In this document: positions 45,989-57,805 of the stretch, one piece after another
Position numbering within the stretch: the stretch's first letter is position 1
Layout: each line of letters begins with the position of its first letter
Assembly (NCBI GenBank): GCA_014529385.2
Contig: CM043969.1
Coordinates: forward strand, 72,797,176 to 72,861,175
Direction of reading: 5' to 3'
Source of the DNA: Adiantum capillus-veneris
Taxonomy: Eukaryota; Streptophyta; Polypodiopsida; Polypodiales; Pteridaceae
DNA: 64,000 nucleotides
The notes under the pieces: generated by a model
The model's database searches: none
What the model saw: only the letters and a program-made list of their open reading frames with translations
What the model was told of the DNA's origin: nothing
Program-made: the position numbers and the translations under genes

Positions 45989-46802
45989 GCACAAAGAGAA
46001 CAAGAAGTGGGTTGTTACATACCCACAATCATAATTTAATTTTTTACTTTTTACAAGTTTTCACTCCCATAAAAGAGCTTCTTCACTCCCCTAAAAGCTA
46101 TGTCACGGACATAGCTTTGGTGTCCACCCACTCATGCTTCCACCCTTTAATAGTGGTGAGAGGTGTCATGAATGTCATATGTCTTGCAAAAATCCCTCAC
46201 ATATGATATTTTTCTTTGCCAATGTAAACTAGCTTGTATAATTTTCTTGTATGTAATGTCAATGGAAAAGTGTCCTCTTAAGCTCCTAGTGTGGGATCTA
46301 GTAATTACTTGCATTCTATGTTGCATTGGTATTAACCTTCAAAACACTCCATCAATACCCACTCTATACAACGATCTTGCATGGTATGATAGTAAACTTC
46401 AACTTCTGAGAATGAGGGCCTTCTTATTGGACTATGAATAGTCATCTGGTATTACACCATATTGCAAGAAATCATACACATCCTGCCATTTTGGATTTGG
46501 ATCCATAGTCATTGTCTAAAATAATTTATCATCCACTCGCTCATCTCTTAAGGAAATTGATAAGATACCCCCTGTGCTTCTGGATAGGAAGTATGCACCA
46601 CAATCTATTTTTCTTAGCCTATGAAATATCTTAATATTAAATTCCAAAAGGAATATAATCTATCTAATTAATCTCCCTTGGATGAAAACCTTCTTAATTA
46701 GATAAACCAGACTCGTCTGACGCTCAACATAGAAGTGAAAAAGCTTTCTTGGCAAATATGGATTTCATTCACGTCTTCATGTGACGTGTGAAGTGGTAAT
46801 AA
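45987..46802. other. Unassigned spacer
   Basis: AT-rich, no recognised domain; a modest open frame at 46172-46441 has no family signature. Confidence 0.35.
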
Positions 46803-46843
46803 TTGATGTTATTAACACTCCATGGGAGTGTTAATAACATCAA
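46803..46843. repeat. Perfect 19-bp inverted repeat, 3-base loop
   Basis: TTGATGTTATTAACACTCC, then ATG, then the exact reverse complement of the first 19 bases. It could be two abutting transposon ends, a foldback footprint or a hairpin terminator-like structure. Confidence 0.95.
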
Positions 46844-46962
46844 ATTCACAATGACTGCCTGGAATCAGGAGGTCATGTATGCTTGTCGAGCCTTGCCGGG
46901 CTAGGAGGAATGCCCGACGAGCTTGGCTATTACCTCACCATAGCCCCATACTTGGAGGGGGC

Positions 46963-46970
46963 TATATAAA
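46963..46970 (+). promoter_or_regulatory. TATA box candidate upstream of the hAT relic
   Basis: GGGGGCTATATAAACAATG is a good plant TATA context. The transcribed side holds the tandem repeats and then the hAT coding remnant starting near 47900. Confidence 0.35.
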
Positions 46971-47139
46971 CAATGTCTAATCCTCCGAGACCTCCATTTT
47001 GTCACACTCTGTAGAGCTTTAGATAAAAATTTTAGTTGAGGTTTATTCATTTGACTTTAGTTTATCAGGCAGCTTTGATCCCTTTATTTTCTAAAATCCA
47101 CGAATAGTTACCTCCATTGGGTGTCTATCCGCCTAGAAA

Positions 47140-47690
47140 CAGGTTTGGGTAGGGAGCATCCTCGTGGAAAGATTAGGTGGTGCAAGTGGTTGGGGGCTCA
47201 TTTCTATTGTTGGAATGAAGTGCTACTCATCACTACACAGACGTACTTGTCTGTTACGCGTCTATCCACATGGAAAAAGGTTTCGTAGAGGGTTTAAGTG
47301 GTGCAAGTTCTTGGGGCTCATTTCTATTGTTGGAATAATGGAGCGCTCTTCATCACTACCCCGACATACTTGTCTACTACGTTTAGCTACCTCCTCTGGT
47401 GTCTAGATTCTCTTGGAAATAGGTTTGGATAGGGAGCATTCTTGTGGAGGCTTTTGGTGGTGCAAGTGTCTGGGACTCATTTTTATTGTTGAAATGCAAC
47501 GCTCCTCATCACTACGTTGGCGTACTTGTTTGTTACATTTAGTTACCTCCCTTGGGTGTCTATCCGCCTATAAACAGATTTGGATAGGGAGCATCCTTGT
47601 GCATCTTTTAGGTGGTGCAAGTGCTTGGGCCTCATTTCTATTGTTGGAATGAAGCGCTCCTCATCACTATACCAATTTCACACTATTTTT
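47140..47690 (+). repeat. Four-copy tandem repeat
   Basis: The core GTGGTGCAAG ... CTCATTTCTATTGTTGGAAT ... CTCATCACTA recurs with GTGGTGCAAG at 47178, 47298, 47457 and 47612 (spacings 120, 159, 155). The first interval lacks about 35 bases. Confidence 0.85.
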
Positions 47691-47899
47691 TGTTTTATTT
47701 TACATGTATATTATTGTACTTTATTATCCAAACATTCAATTAAATTAAATTTTAAAAAACCTAGCATTTTTTTGATTGTATGAATGCATAGGCGCCTTGT
47801 GAACGTATTATGGATGCTAATGCTTGCTCCCAGAACATCAATGCAACTACTTCTAGTCACCCATCGACTGGTGGTGAAGGATCAATCAAAGGACTTTAA

Positions 47900-49640
47900 A
47901 ATAAAGGTAAGCACAAGGCTGGTGGTAAGGTGCTAGGACATGAATGGCAATTTGCAGAGAACATTTTTATAAATTGGCACTGCAAATTATGTGGAAAAGA
48001 AAAATCAAGACGTGCACCTTGTATTAGGGAGCACTTCCTTGGATCATGGAATGGAACAACTAATAGGGAAAATGGAGGTAGATGTAATGGCGTAGGCCAT
48101 GAGAAAGCTACGAAATGCTTGAGAGAGTTATTAGGAGGTGTAGCCAATGCAAAGAAACTTAGAATACCGACTCCAAGCCGGTTGGCTGTAGAGATTCAAT
48201 GTATTGGTTCCTCAACACAAGGCAAACAAAATAGTGGTGCACTCTCCATGCCGACGACCACACACACACATGCACACACAAAAAGGTATTACTCAAGATG
48301 GGTCACTTGAGTACTAGTTTGGAATGCATAGAGTGAGGCAAAGAATATTTTGATGAACTCCTCTTGAAGTGGCATAGCGTGCTCTTGCACAAGCTATCTA
48401 TTAATTTACAGACGGTTCTATGTTGATGGTCACACGAGATCCATGGAAGCATGCGAGGAAGAAGATCGATGACTATGGTGCTGGTTTTTCCCCTCCATCA
48501 TATCATCAGATGTGCACAAAATTCTTGGATAAATGCTTTGTAGACACCCAAAAGGAAGCGTATAGGTTGATCTTGAAATCAATCAATCAAACTCGATGCA
48601 CTGTAGTCAGTGATGGGTAGTCAAATGTCCAATGTAGGCTACTAGTTAATGTGATGCTATTCACTCCTCGAGGGGAGTTCTACATTAAAGCAATGGACAC
48701 CTCGGGTGAGATTAAGTAAGGGATCTATATAGTTGATATCTCAACAGAGACAATCCATTAAATGGGTTTCCCCAACGTAGTACAAGTGATCATGGACAAT
48801 GAAAAAACTTACAGAGCAACTGGTCATCTCTTGGAGGAGCACTTCTCTAGCTTGCACATGTTTGGTTGCAATGCACACAACTTGAATCTTGTGTTGCAGG
48901 ATTGGTATAAAAAGAATGACATTGATTGGTTCAAAAACATTATAGACAAAGCAAGGAAGGTGATGAAGTTCATTTTGAAGAGACAACATGCTCTAGACAT
49001 GTATCTGCAATGTATGTCCACAATGCTAAAGCTACCCCAAGATTTTGCACTAATTTCTACAATGTGGAAAGCCTGCTGTAAAACAAAATTTTTGTTTTAG
49101 AGACATTTCTCTGTGCTTCTTTTTATGAGTGGAAAGTTGAGCAACCGGAAAGAGTAAAAACAAAAGTGAGGTCCTTGAAAGTGCTTATTAATGAAAGACA
49201 CTTTTGGTCTGATGTTGGTGACACATACTTGGTAATTGAGGCTTGTGATGATATCTTAGTTTGACTTAAAGTTACCCAATAAAGGGAAGGTGTACATGGG
49301 CTGGTCTTCAATGTTCAAGAGAGCTTGAAATCTCCTTCATAGCCTACATATTATTTGATTAAGCCTTGGAAAGCACCCTTTAATAAATTTGAAAGGGATA
49401 TTTTAAATATGTGCGTATATGCTCGATGGATCAATGCACACAGTCCATTGCATAGTGCTGCCTTTTTGCTTGATCTAGAGTATTGGAACATGGACAGTGT
49501 TGCTCGCTTCTCAATTCCCACTCACAGTCGTAATCCTCAATCAATGACACCAACATGGGGCACACCTTCCTATGTGAAATCAGTCATGATTTTCCATGGG
49601 TGCAAGTCACAATGTATATAGTTCATTTTTTGTGTGCATA
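47900..49640 (+). pseudogene. hAT-family transposase (BED finger and DUF659), decayed
   Basis: 47950-48110 encodes a BED-type zinc finger (NWHCKLCGKEK ... REHFLG). 48420-48620 gives RDPWKHARKKIDDYGAGFSP and CTVVSDG, the start of DUF659. 48620-49100, across three in-frame stops, gives VNVMLFTPRGEFYIKAMDTS, VVQVIMDNEKTYRATG and CNAHNLNLVLQDW, the RNase-H-like catalytic region of plant hAT transposases. 49355-49621 gives ARWINAHSPLHSAAFLLDLE, the C-terminal part near the dimerisation domain. Stops interrupt at about 48618, 48717 and 48760, and the frame shifts elsewhere. Such proteins cut and paste elements with 8-bp target duplications; terminal repeats were not located. Confidence 0.8.
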
Positions 49641-49796
49641 CGCCATGATCTTCACTAGGGCATCCATAAAAGAAGGTACACACTCAAGAAAGATGAGGGA
49701 CCATGTCTCTTCATGTGTTTATGATATGAATCTTACGATTCCCCTGTGAAACAATTGCCCAGTTGCCTCTAGAGCAAAAGATGGTGCCTCTCTACT

Positions 49797-50425
49797 TCAT
49801 CTCCTTTGAAGTCCTTTACTACATATTTCACTTTGGGTGGCAACCAAGTGGCTTCTTTGAATGTGCAGTTTGACACCTCTGTATCTTTCTTTGCCAAGAT
49901 TTCTATCACGCTTGATGGCCTCTGGTATGAGGCAAACAACAATGGCACACTGGGACATGAAGCGGGTGTGCATTAAATGCTCGTGGTCCACCCAGCTTGT
50001 GCATCAGACCTTGAAACTATCGCATCTTGAGAGGAGGTTGAAAAATAAAAGATGGTTCTAGCTTTGTGACTGTGGACATCTTGCACATCAAAATTGCACC
50101 CTCTTCTAGATTTTGATCTCTCTACATGCCATACATTAGTTCAGTGTTGTAGCTTTGATGGATATGCGTATGTTGGTGCACCGACGTCCAAGTCTTTTAA
50201 GCACCGTGTCATATTGTGCACAACACTATCCATCAGCCTACGGATAGCCTTCGGATTGTAAGATGAGAAGTGTGACTGAACTGCTTCAACTATGTTCTCA
50301 AAGAAACGCTCTCTGCATGTCTCACTCTCCAATGTGGAGGTGATCTCCTTCGTGGCTAGGGCACATATATATGTGACCATGAGAGTTATGATCTTTGTTT
50401 TTAACTCCGTCTCCATAGGATCCAT
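49797..50425 (-). other. Protein-like minus-strand segments, unrecognised
   Basis: 50425-50141 and 49991-49797 are open and have plausible composition (for example FENIVEAVQSHFSSYNPKAI). No motif or family was recognised. They may be an eroded transposon or chance. Confidence 0.2.
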
Positions 50426-50620
50426 CTATGCTACAATGATACCATGTTTCATGATTTTTAAAGACAACATGGCTTGAAATTCTATGACAAATATGAATTT
50501 CATTCAACGAAACTAACAACAACTCTAGCAATCATCGAGCTAGCTTAAAGAGTAGGGCATCATTCAATGGGACTAACGAGTCTTAGCATGAAGTTGGAGA
50601 GAGAGAGGGAGAGTAGCCAT

Positions 50621-50624
<4 letters not shown>

Positions 50625-50664
<40 letters not shown>
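50625..50664. repeat. (AG)20 microsatellite
   Basis: Perfect AG tract. Confidence 0.96.
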
Positions 50665-50667
<3 letters not shown>

Positions 50668-50939
50668 CTATTTGAGCGGGAGGGGGGCGATTGGGAGGTT
50701 TTGCAAAGCATGCATTGGTGGGTTTTTTTTTTGCTTCAAAATGCAAGATTTGCATCTTGAGAACTAATCGATGGGTTCTTTTGTGTGGACCCAATAGGAG
50801 ATGGTATCTTCTAATTATTGAAGTTAGTCTCAAATTAGGACTCTATGTAGTGCTAGTTAAATGTATGTACAAGAGAGGAGATGGTATCTTCTAATTATTG
50901 AAGTTAGTCTTTGATTAGGACTCTATGTTGCAAAATTAT

Positions 50940-51145
50940 TTACTTTGAATTCAACGGGATTCTCACCAATTTTGCAGTTTAACTCGAGACCTCTTTTAAG
51001 AGTCTAATTGGTATGATAGTGAGGATTCGGTAAGGGAACATGGGTTGTGGCTTGCCTTTGTCATGCATTTTGTAGCCTCTTGATGTATCAAACGATCCCT
51101 CAAGGCTTGACATGAGCTTGAGGTAGCATTGTATTCTTGGTGGAG

Positions 51146-51199
<54 letters not shown>

Positions 51200-51265
51200 T
51201 CTCTCTCTCACTCACTCACTCACTCACAATTGTGAGTTTGGCAAAAAAAGAAAAAAAGAGTCATT
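50940..51265 (+). mobile_element. Retroposon 3' end (copy 3) with microsatellite insertion
   Basis: It ends with the palindrome ACTCACAATTGTGAGT (51222-51237) and TTTGGCAAAAAAAGAAAAAAAG, as in the two copies near 20-21 kb. A (TA)n(CA)n(CT)n(CACT)n tract at 51150-51222 lies directly before the palindrome. The start is uncertain. Confidence 0.45.
51150..51222. repeat. (TA)n(CA)n(CT)n(ACTC)n compound microsatellite
   Basis: Four adjoining simple tracts that grade into the ACTCAC start of the retroposon palindrome. Confidence 0.95.
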
Positions 51266-51574
51266 GGTATGCAAAAGGAGTTGATTCAAAACTGCAGTAA
51301 AGAGTCTCTATGTGAAAGCTCACACATTGCCACTTCTTTTTGAAGATCTCAATTTATTCCTTGCTATAGTTTTCTTCCAAGACATGGATGACAAAAAAAG
51401 AACTTGTTAATAAGCCACCTTAATTTGTTGAGATGGGAATGGCAAGGCCAAATGTGGCTAGTAGAGGATTACTCTCTCCTTGTATGAGCTACCTCATAAA
51501 ATCATCTTTGGGAATGATCCATTCTTATGTGGGGAGGTTTTCAAGAGTCAAGCATTACTTATCAAAATGTAGAT
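51266..51574. other. Unassigned flank of element D
   Basis: No gene or repeat recognised; this is the presumed insertion-site flank of element D. Confidence 0.35.
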
Positions 51575-52515
51575 TGTTAGATACCATGTTAGCAGCAAGC
51601 TAACACAGATACCACGGATACCATTTTTCTAAGTTCTCATTGTAAAAACACTTATTATTTTGATAAATCGGGAATATTATAACTCTTATTTTTTTGGATA
51701 AACCTTGTAATTGATGAGCTGGGGCTACAAGCTTCCAGATTGTATCAACCTGTCATTACCCATCTTTGGTAGAACTCCCAGATTATTAGTTTTGACCACC
51801 AAAAACCTTGGCTAAGGTATAAAAGCCAATTTTTGTAAGTTATTATTAAGTTTTGCATAATGAAATACATAACGTGAGCTAATGGCGCTCACCTCTCTCC
51901 TTCTCGCACTTCCTACTCCCTTCCCGGTTGTCACATTGCAGTCGCGTTTGTTGCATTGTAACCGCAAGTAAGAGCTCTATGCATTGACGTAAACACGTCG
52001 CGATATTTCGTAGCTTTTGGCGTCGTCAATCCGCTGCCTAATTTCATCATAACTAGAAATTTACACTTTCAAATCAAAAACTAAGCATATGCGGGGTATT
52101 GGGGCATCATTGCTAAGCATTTAGATGCATTCTGGGTCGAAAATGAGTAGGTCAAAAATCCACTGTTGTTAACAATCGCGATTTTGACACTTGACCTAAA
52201 GTGGGATTTGAGACCATAAACATGTGTGCTTAGGTCTTATAAACATGTCCTAGAAGTTTCACGACGTTTGGATGTCATTTGATGCTACAACGGATGTGAT
52301 TTGTTTCCCGATGAGCGATTGGCTTTTAGTGATTTCTGTCACTTGAGTGTAGCTTGAGTTAGATGTGAGTTTTTAGTTGTTTTCCGAGAGATTGACACCC
52401 TCTTGTAGCTTCTATGCACTAGTCGAGTCAACTTCATCCCATGGATTGACAATTTTATCGTGGTTCTGGCTAATACTGCAATAAGATAGGATAGTGAGGT
52501 TAGACACGCGTCCCA
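51575..52515 (+). mobile_element. 5' LTR of element D
   Basis: Proposed start TGTTAGATACC at 51575 and end CGTCCCA at 52515, just before the primer site. A TATA box, TATAAAAG, is at 51818-51825. An ATCGCGAT palindrome core (52176-52183) lies inside. Without the 3' LTR the start is an estimate. Confidence 0.55.
51818..51825 (+). promoter_or_regulatory. LTR TATA box of element D
   Basis: GGTATAAAAGCC, about 240 bases into the LTR, is the expected kind of U3 promoter; transcription would start some 30 bases downstream. Confidence 0.55.
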
Positions 52516-52519
52516 CCTT

Positions 52520-52540
52520 TGGCGCCGCTGCTGCCGGGGA
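52520..52540 (+). other. Primer-binding site of element D (Asp tRNA type)
   Basis: TGGCGCCGCTGCTGCCGGGG matches the TGGCGCCGTTGCCGGGGA site of Tat/Athila elements, apart from a three-base duplication of CTG. Confidence 0.8.
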
Positions 52541-53222
52541 TCAAAGAGACCTAAACTAAGGAAAAACACGAACGTCTTGTGAAGTTATCCTTTAATTTCC
52601 TCTAGGATCGCGTAGAGTTCAAAACTTTCTTTTAGAAACCGTATAGCCTAAGATTGTCATCTTTTGCTGTGTAGAGGTAGCTTGAAAGTAATCATACTTG
52701 CTGAGTGCCTTTAGGATTGTAGGATTGTAGAAATAGATTAGGATTTTTGAGGATGATTGATGGACGAGACAAGTCTTAGGATCAATGCTCAGAAAACCAT
52801 AAAAGACAAGAAAACGAGTGTTTGTGGACACTTTCCACAACCCCATTGCATGAGAATCTAAAAGTAGGGTAAGTAGGATCCGAGGTAGATTTCAAAACAT
52901 TGCTCTCTTTGAAAGAATCATCGTGAGTTGTTATTAAAAGTTGCAGAATTTTAGGTCTACGTCTAGAAATAGCACGAAAAGACTCCAAACCACTTAATCC
53001 GACTGGAGAGTAAGCTTGAAAGTTGTCTGAACCAATGGGTAAGCTCAAGGACACTTCGAGGTAAAAATTTCCAGAGTTGGCCAAAACTCTGATTATTTAT
53101 TTTTTCTTGAAATTTTAGGCCAAATTAAGTTTTGACTTGATTCATAGGCTTAAAATAGCTTATAAAAAGACTATCCTTTGAAAAATTGCAAAAATTGGTT
53201 CTTTTCAAGCCTGAAGTTAATG

Positions 53223-54083
53223 ATCGTGATCATAATTTTTAGCTCAGATTTGACCAAGGTTCATACCATTGACTCATTGCATGTGTACAAACCACTTTTG
53301 TAAAGGCACAAAAGATTTGGATCACCAAACTTGCAAAAAACAGGGTAAAAACTAAAGTTTGTACTAACTTTCTGAATCTTGAGTGTAAATTGGAAAAAAA
53401 TTTGTCCAAACTTGTTGAAATTTGATTAATAGGCTTATATTGATGTGATAAACATGTGAACATGCTCAGTTGACCAAAAAGATGCAAAAAATTGCCAGTT
53501 GTAAATAATCGTGATTATTTACATATGTCCCATTTATCAACTTTTTTTACCAAGTTGGCATACCACTAGTTTTACCATGTTGTAATAAGCCTACAAACAA
53601 AATTTGGTAAGATCTGGATCATTGGATTGAAAATTGTGCCCAAATTTGCAAAGTTAGTCTACGGACTGAAAATTGATGACCGTTTGACCAAAACTTGTCC
53701 AAACTTGGCTAGAGACCTTAACTTGAGGTGCTTAACAGATCTGTGTCAAAGTTGGGATAAAAATTTACAAAAATATACTTGGAGTAATTAATCGTGATTA
53801 TTTACATCTGCTACAAAAATTGACAAATTCGCAAATTTGAGTATACCACAAGGTCAAGCATATCAAGTAGACCCCACAAATAAATTTTGGTGAAATTTGG
53901 ATCACAAAAGTGAGACTTTAGCCAGATTCTTGAAATCAGAGTCTGTGGACACAAAATAGTTGATAAACTTGAATAGAATTTGTCCAAACTTGTTGAAACT
54001 TGTCCAGGGACTTTAACATGTTGTATACTTGCCAAACCAAGCCAAAAAAGTGCAAAAAACTAGCAAAAGTAAACAATCGTAAT
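53223..54083 (+). repeat. Periodic palindrome array in the leader of element D
   Basis: ATCGTGAT cores at 53223-53230, 53508-53515 and 53791-53798, and ATCGTAAT at 54076-54083; spacings 285, 283 and 285. The best palindrome is TAAATAATCGTGATTATTTA around 53511. Units share AAATTTGGATCAC, TTTGTCCAAACTTG and GTGCAAAAAA words in order. Another core is in the LTR at 52176. Confidence 0.85.
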
Positions 54084-54499
54084 TATTTACATCTGCTACC
54101 TAGGGACACCAGTTCTGACTTTTGAACTTGTATAGTGTTAGACCAGCATAATACAAAGCCACCGGGCAATTTTGGGTTCAATCGGATCCAAATTGATACA
54201 TGTTCACTCAGTTTCCAAATTGCATGCTGATCCTTTGATTTTTTGTCAAAGTCGAATCTGAAAGTCAATTGCTGACTCCCATAGCTCGATTTGAAGTGAT
54301 ACATATAGATCAATCATGATAGTTAGCAAAAACTTTACTGTCTTTATAGAAGAATAGCTAACTTGATCAAATTTTTACAAGAATCAGGTTGCAGACGAGG
54401 AATCGGTAGCTTAATAGAAAGTTACAATCGAATCAAGTAGAAATTGACAACAAGTCAATCCAAAAGGTAAGTACTATAACCAAGGCTTCATAAGTCTAT

Positions 54500-55093
54500 A
54501 TGAACCTTAGATCTGGTCGTGTACTTGGAAATCAGGACATACTCGGAGAAACCTCCAGTAGAGTATCCACTGAAGAAAGCGTGAATCAAGGCAATTCCTT
54601 ACACACTATTCTTGAAGAAGTCTCCGACACTTTTTCAGATTCAACTGTCTTCTTACTCGACTCACTCGAAAACTGGAACGACAATGCCTATAAGCATATA
54701 CTCTCTTTTTATAAGACTAATCGCCATGGAGCTCAGGTTTACCTGGATTCTAACAAAGAGTATGTTGTTCGCATTGATGACCATGGTATTGAGTTCGAAG
54801 AAGAGATTAGGGCAAACAAAGAAGGAAAAATGTACATGGACAGAAACGGAACTCAGTATGTACAAGTCAAAAACCCTGATGTGATAGACAAATGGGGATT
54901 AGAAGTAAACACCATAATCCCAGATGTGTCAACAAAAGAAGGACCACCAACTTTAGAATTCGAGGGATACGATCAAGTAGATTTGAAGCCTTTGAAACAA
55001 CTTAGTACGGACAATCCTAGAATCAGAGTCTATTGTTGGGAGGATAGAAACGTAAAAGATCTTATGTGGACTTCGCATGCCAAATCAGGATAA
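54500..55093 (+). CDS. Pre-gag ORF of element D
   Basis: A 197-residue open frame starting MNLRSGRVLGNQDILGE. It contains EESVNQ and LHTILEEVSDTFSD near the N-terminus and VKNPDVIDKWGLEV near residue 130. Element C encodes the same domain on the minus strand, with NPFIVDKWG. Rich in acidic and aromatic residues; no transmembrane segment evident. It could be a Gag N-terminal domain or a separate protein; function unknown. A stop at 55091 separates it from gag. Confidence 0.6.
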   Translation: MNLRSGRVLGNQDILGETSSRVSTEESVNQGNSLHTILEEVSDTFSDSTVFLLDSLENWNDNAYKHILSFYKTNRHGAQVYLDSNKEYVVRIDDHGIEFEEEIRANKEGKMYMDRNGTQYVQVKNPDVIDKWGLEVNTIIPDVSTKEGPPTLEFEGYDQVDLKPLKQLSTDNPRIRVYCWEDRNVKDLMWTSHAKSG

Positions 55094-55569
55094 CTAACAG
55101 CCATGAAGATCATCTATATCTTCACGATCAAAGATAAGGGATCAACAGACCTACCACTACCTGTTTAGGGATTGTTATAAAAACAACTTTGTTATGATGA
55201 CTCTTGAGGAGGTAGAACAAACCAAATGCCAAGGGTATTTGATAAGGAATTGGATACTGGGACAAGGACTAGAAACAATTCCAAGTGATGAACACCTTGA
55301 GAGATCATCTGAGAGTAATGTTAAGAAACTAGAAACCACCTCATCACGAAGAAAATCGGGTGACATTAAGGCCAGTCTAGGGCTACATGAGTCACTATTT
55401 CCAACAGACTGGTTTGAAGGACTTTGAATAGAACCAACTGCCAAGAGACCGGGAGTTGAACCAAACAGACACGTCAGACCAGCTAAGAAAATACAGTGGA
55501 TCGAGGGATCCATACAACCACTTAGCAAGCTTTAAGCAAGTGCTAAGAGCATAACGTATATTCGATTTC

Positions 55570-56800
55570 CATACTCAATTCGAAGGGTTTAGAATGACAT
55601 TAGAAGGAAAAGCATTGACATGGTTCCAAAAAATTACACCAAGGTCAATCATGGACTTGAACACATTAGCTCAAGGATTTGTAGCTGCTTGTTCCAAAAC
55701 GGGGATCAACATAGTAGCTCAAATCTACAACTTTAAACAGAAACATGGTGAGTCTATTAGGGATTGTACAACTTGAATGAAACAATACATTGCCAAATGC
55801 CCAGGGCTAGAGATACCTACAGAAGAATGACTCGTATATTTGTTTCTAGAGGGACTGCTAAACAAAGAGCTTCATGCTATACTCTATAGTAAAAAGCATA
55901 CAACCCTAGAAGAGTGTGTGTCAGATGCTATTGACTTAGGAGACAATTGTGATATTTTCAACGAAGAAGATGTCCCTAAGGATAACCAAAGCGAGAACAC
56001 ATCATCCACTAAACCAATACAAGTGGGAACGATGGCTGCAGCACCACTTTCAGCCATAGAAGATATGGTCAAAAGAATGAACGACATGATGAACAACATG
56101 TAAAAAGCACCTATGAGGGGACCATGACAAGGGATACCTCAACAGGGACAACCAATCAGGCCACAAAAATGGTGTGCAATTGAGGGTAAATGGACCAGCC
56201 ATGAGACCCACAAGTGCTATTTCCAACCAAAGTATGATGGGAATGTTCAGTACGTGCCTATGAGGCCACAAGGACAACCCATGTACAGATATCATCCTAA
56301 TATGACCCAAGCTCAAAGACCATCGATGGGTATGAAAAGACCTCAACCTGTGTTGGGTCAGCAACCTCCTTATCCAGGACACAATGCAATGCCTGTAAAG
56401 TACAAGCACTCCAAAGGTGTCATAGATGAATAAGCATCAGTGCATGTTACACCCTATGCAGAGCCTAGTCCATCTACAGTAATGGTAAAAGGAGATTGGT
56501 ATAATTCACATCCACCACCAATGAAAGAACCTGTGACTTATGCTCCACTAGAGCTCGCACCAATTTATTATGTAGCTAATCAAGGTGTCAGACCTCCCAT
56601 GGTAAGACCCATGATTAAGCCAAGAATGAGAAACTATCACAAATGTGGTGCAGATGATCATTGGAAAAACGAATGTCTAGAGCCTGACAAAAACCTCAAG
56701 CAGTTGAAGTCTATTGCATACAATGTTGCAAAAAGGGAGGACACTTTTCGGAAGATTGTCCTAAAAATCCTTTAAACAAGGGTAAAACAGTAGTAAACGT
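55570..56800 (+). pseudogene. Gag of element D
   Basis: The capsid-like region reads MTLEGKALTWFQKI, then DLNTLAQGFVAACSKTGI and MKQYIAKCPGLEIP, as in element C. In-frame TGA codons at about 55774 and 55827 align with Arg in C. WCAIEGKWTSHETHKC near 56190 repeats the C-x8-H-x2-H-x-C motif. YHKCGADDHWKNEC near 56640 is a zinc knuckle whose first Cys has become Tyr. A second knuckle-like motif, CIQCCKKGGHFSEDC, lies one frame over at 56715-56760. Confidence 0.75.
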
Positions 56801-56807
56801 TGTCCAA

Positions 56808-57790
56808 GTGATACCTAGTAGCTCATCTGAGAGTGAACCAATTGTTCCAATCAAGGTAATCACTAGAGCCCAGGCTAAAAAAAAGAAACACAACTCCTCT
56901 GATGATTCAAAAAATACAAAAGTTTTCTTTCAAAGGATCAAAAGAAGCAGGAGCAAAAAATATGAGATGAGAAAACAAAAACAACGGGTTGAAATCGAGG
57001 AGAAAGCAAAAAAGCTATTCCAAGAAAAGGTGAAAGAAACTGGAAGTGAAATCAAGGAAACAACCGTGAAATCCGGAGGATCCATTTTGGTTGATAAAAT
57101 TTTTGAGCCTATTAATGCAGCCTTGGATGCCTACCAAGCAGGACTTAAAGCAGGCCAAAACATGGAAAACAAATGGAAAACTATCCTTCTCCAGACATGA
57201 AAGCAACTAAGCTGGAAGCTTATCAAAATTTGGTAAGAATCACGCAAGAAATGCTGGGAAAACAAAAACCCAAGCTTGAAAGCATCACAAAACCTGAGGA
57301 CCTTGTGGTCTAAAGAAAAATCTGATGTGGTGGTAGAACCCCACCTTGAAACAAAAGAACCAGAACTTATAGTGTCGGACAGCGAAGATGCCTTAGACGA
57401 AATTCCATTCGTAGAGGAAGACTGGCCACGACACTTATGGAAAAAGTTAGAGAGATCAATGATGGAAGCCTAACTCTAAAGTCAGCTCCTATAGAGGAAG
57501 TTTGGTTGGACAACCTACCTTCTGATATGAACATGGATGTCCAATCCTTGTACGGGGATTGCGGATCTGAAGCTTCAGGAATGTCGAAACCAATGACCTT
57601 GAAAACATTACCCTCTTACGTGGAAGATAACAAAGATGAATCCATAGTGTGTAAGACCACTCAAGTAAAAAGAGAAGAACGGAACCTAGAAGTATACAAC
57701 ATTCATTCAATCATGTCTACATCCATCCAATGCACTCTTACCTTAGGAGAACTATTAAAACTTAAACCATATTCATGGAATGATCTATAA
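56808..57790 (+). pseudogene. Gag-protease linker of element D
   Basis: 56808-57200 is Lys/Glu-rich and probably helical (RAQAKKKKHNSSDD; EIEEKAKKLFQEKVKETG). 57276-57473 and 57437-57790 continue in different frames with acidic stretches (SDSEDALDEIPFVEEDWP). No catalytic motif. It spans nearly 1 kb, long for a gag-to-protease spacer. Confidence 0.5.
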
Positions 57791-57805
57791 AAAACCCTAG
57801 AGAAG

